A DNA stretch of 6,001 nt from Spirochaetaceae bacterium (GTDB lineage: Bacteria > Spirochaetota > Spirochaetia > Treponematales > Breznakiellaceae). The notes under the pieces are model-generated. The model was not told the DNA's origin and made no database searches. It was given only the letters and a program-made list of their open reading frames with translations. This document shows positions 5,910-6,001 of this stretch, piece by piece. The position numbers were made by a program, and so were the translations under genes. The stretch spans positions 1 to 6,001 of the forward strand of contig JAIRZA010000153.1 in the NCBI GenBank assembly GCA_031267475.1. The letters run 5' to 3'. Within the stretch, counting starts at the first letter, position 1, and each line of letters begins with the position of its first letter.

Positions 5910-6001
5910 ATGTCACGCATACTCGACATCATCGCCAGCGAGACAAAGGGAAATAGTTTTAACAGTTACAAATATAGCTATGACCGGCTTGCCGCGCCTG
6001 T
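5910..6001 (+). CDS. N-terminus of an unidentified protein, cut by the window edge
   Basis: ATG 5910 follows AAGGAG (5899-5904) at five bases, as strong a site as that of the ComFB gene. Thirty full codons remain open: MSRILDIIASETKGNSFNSY, then KYSYDRLAAP. There is no signal peptide or membrane segment in this part. The family is not recognisable from 30 residues. The gene is divergent from PFP. Confidence 0.6.
   Translation, partial: MSRILDIIASETKGNSFNSYKYSYDRLAAP

Noticed and set aside
1..6001. CRISPR array, tRNA or rRNA gene.
   Set aside because: No regularly spaced direct repeats and no tRNA- or rRNA-like segments were seen.

Overview
The window looks like a spirochaete chromosome, most likely a treponeme or close relative. 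The main reasons are a long-form (554-residue) pyrophosphate-dependent phosphofructokinase, a ComFB-domain protein with a long C-terminal extension and a FliL-like protein. Base composition is moderate, with clear strand asymmetry. This placement comes from gene types only and has moderate confidence. TGA, TAG and TAA all serve as stops, so the standard bacterial code applies.

Layout, left to right. (1) 1-366: the 5' end of an insertion sequence reading leftwards. It has an extended -10, a strong Shine-Dalgarno and the N-terminal helix-turn-helix part of an rve/IS481-like transposase. The reading frame is broken by a compact insert made of two perfect hairpins (60-117), which supplies an in-frame TGA. 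(2) 372-1165: a promoter, a ribosome binding site and a ComFB-family gene on the plus strand. (3) 2264-1212, minus strand: apt (adenine phosphoribosyltransferase), then an overlapping gene for a membrane-anchored FliL-like protein. A 9-bp-stem hairpin sits at the apt stop and the FliL-like start. (4) 2283-2640: a decayed ISNCY-like transposase remnant on the minus strand with two frame breaks in A-runs and an apparent internal deletion. (5) 2736-3079, plus strand: a small three-helix membrane protein behind a good sigma70-like promoter, followed at once by a run of 14 C. (6) 5635-3119, minus strand: a two-gene unit, PPi-phosphofructokinase then a radical SAM protein, with the stop and start codons directly adjacent (TGA ATG). 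(7) 5636-5909: a divergent intergenic region. (8) 5910-6001: the start of a plus-strand gene that runs off the window.

The genes do not form one pathway. They are housekeeping metabolism (purine salvage, PPi-linked glycolysis), a possible c-di-GMP-related protein (ComFB), a FliL-like protein and two insertion-sequence scars. The most interesting points are the frame-preserving double-hairpin insert in the transposase, a switch in strand composition near the second IS remnant (a candidate rearrangement junction or replication-strand switch), the hairpin over the apt/FliL-like junction, and the uncharacterised C-terminal region of the ComFB protein. I did not find a clear new multi-gene system.
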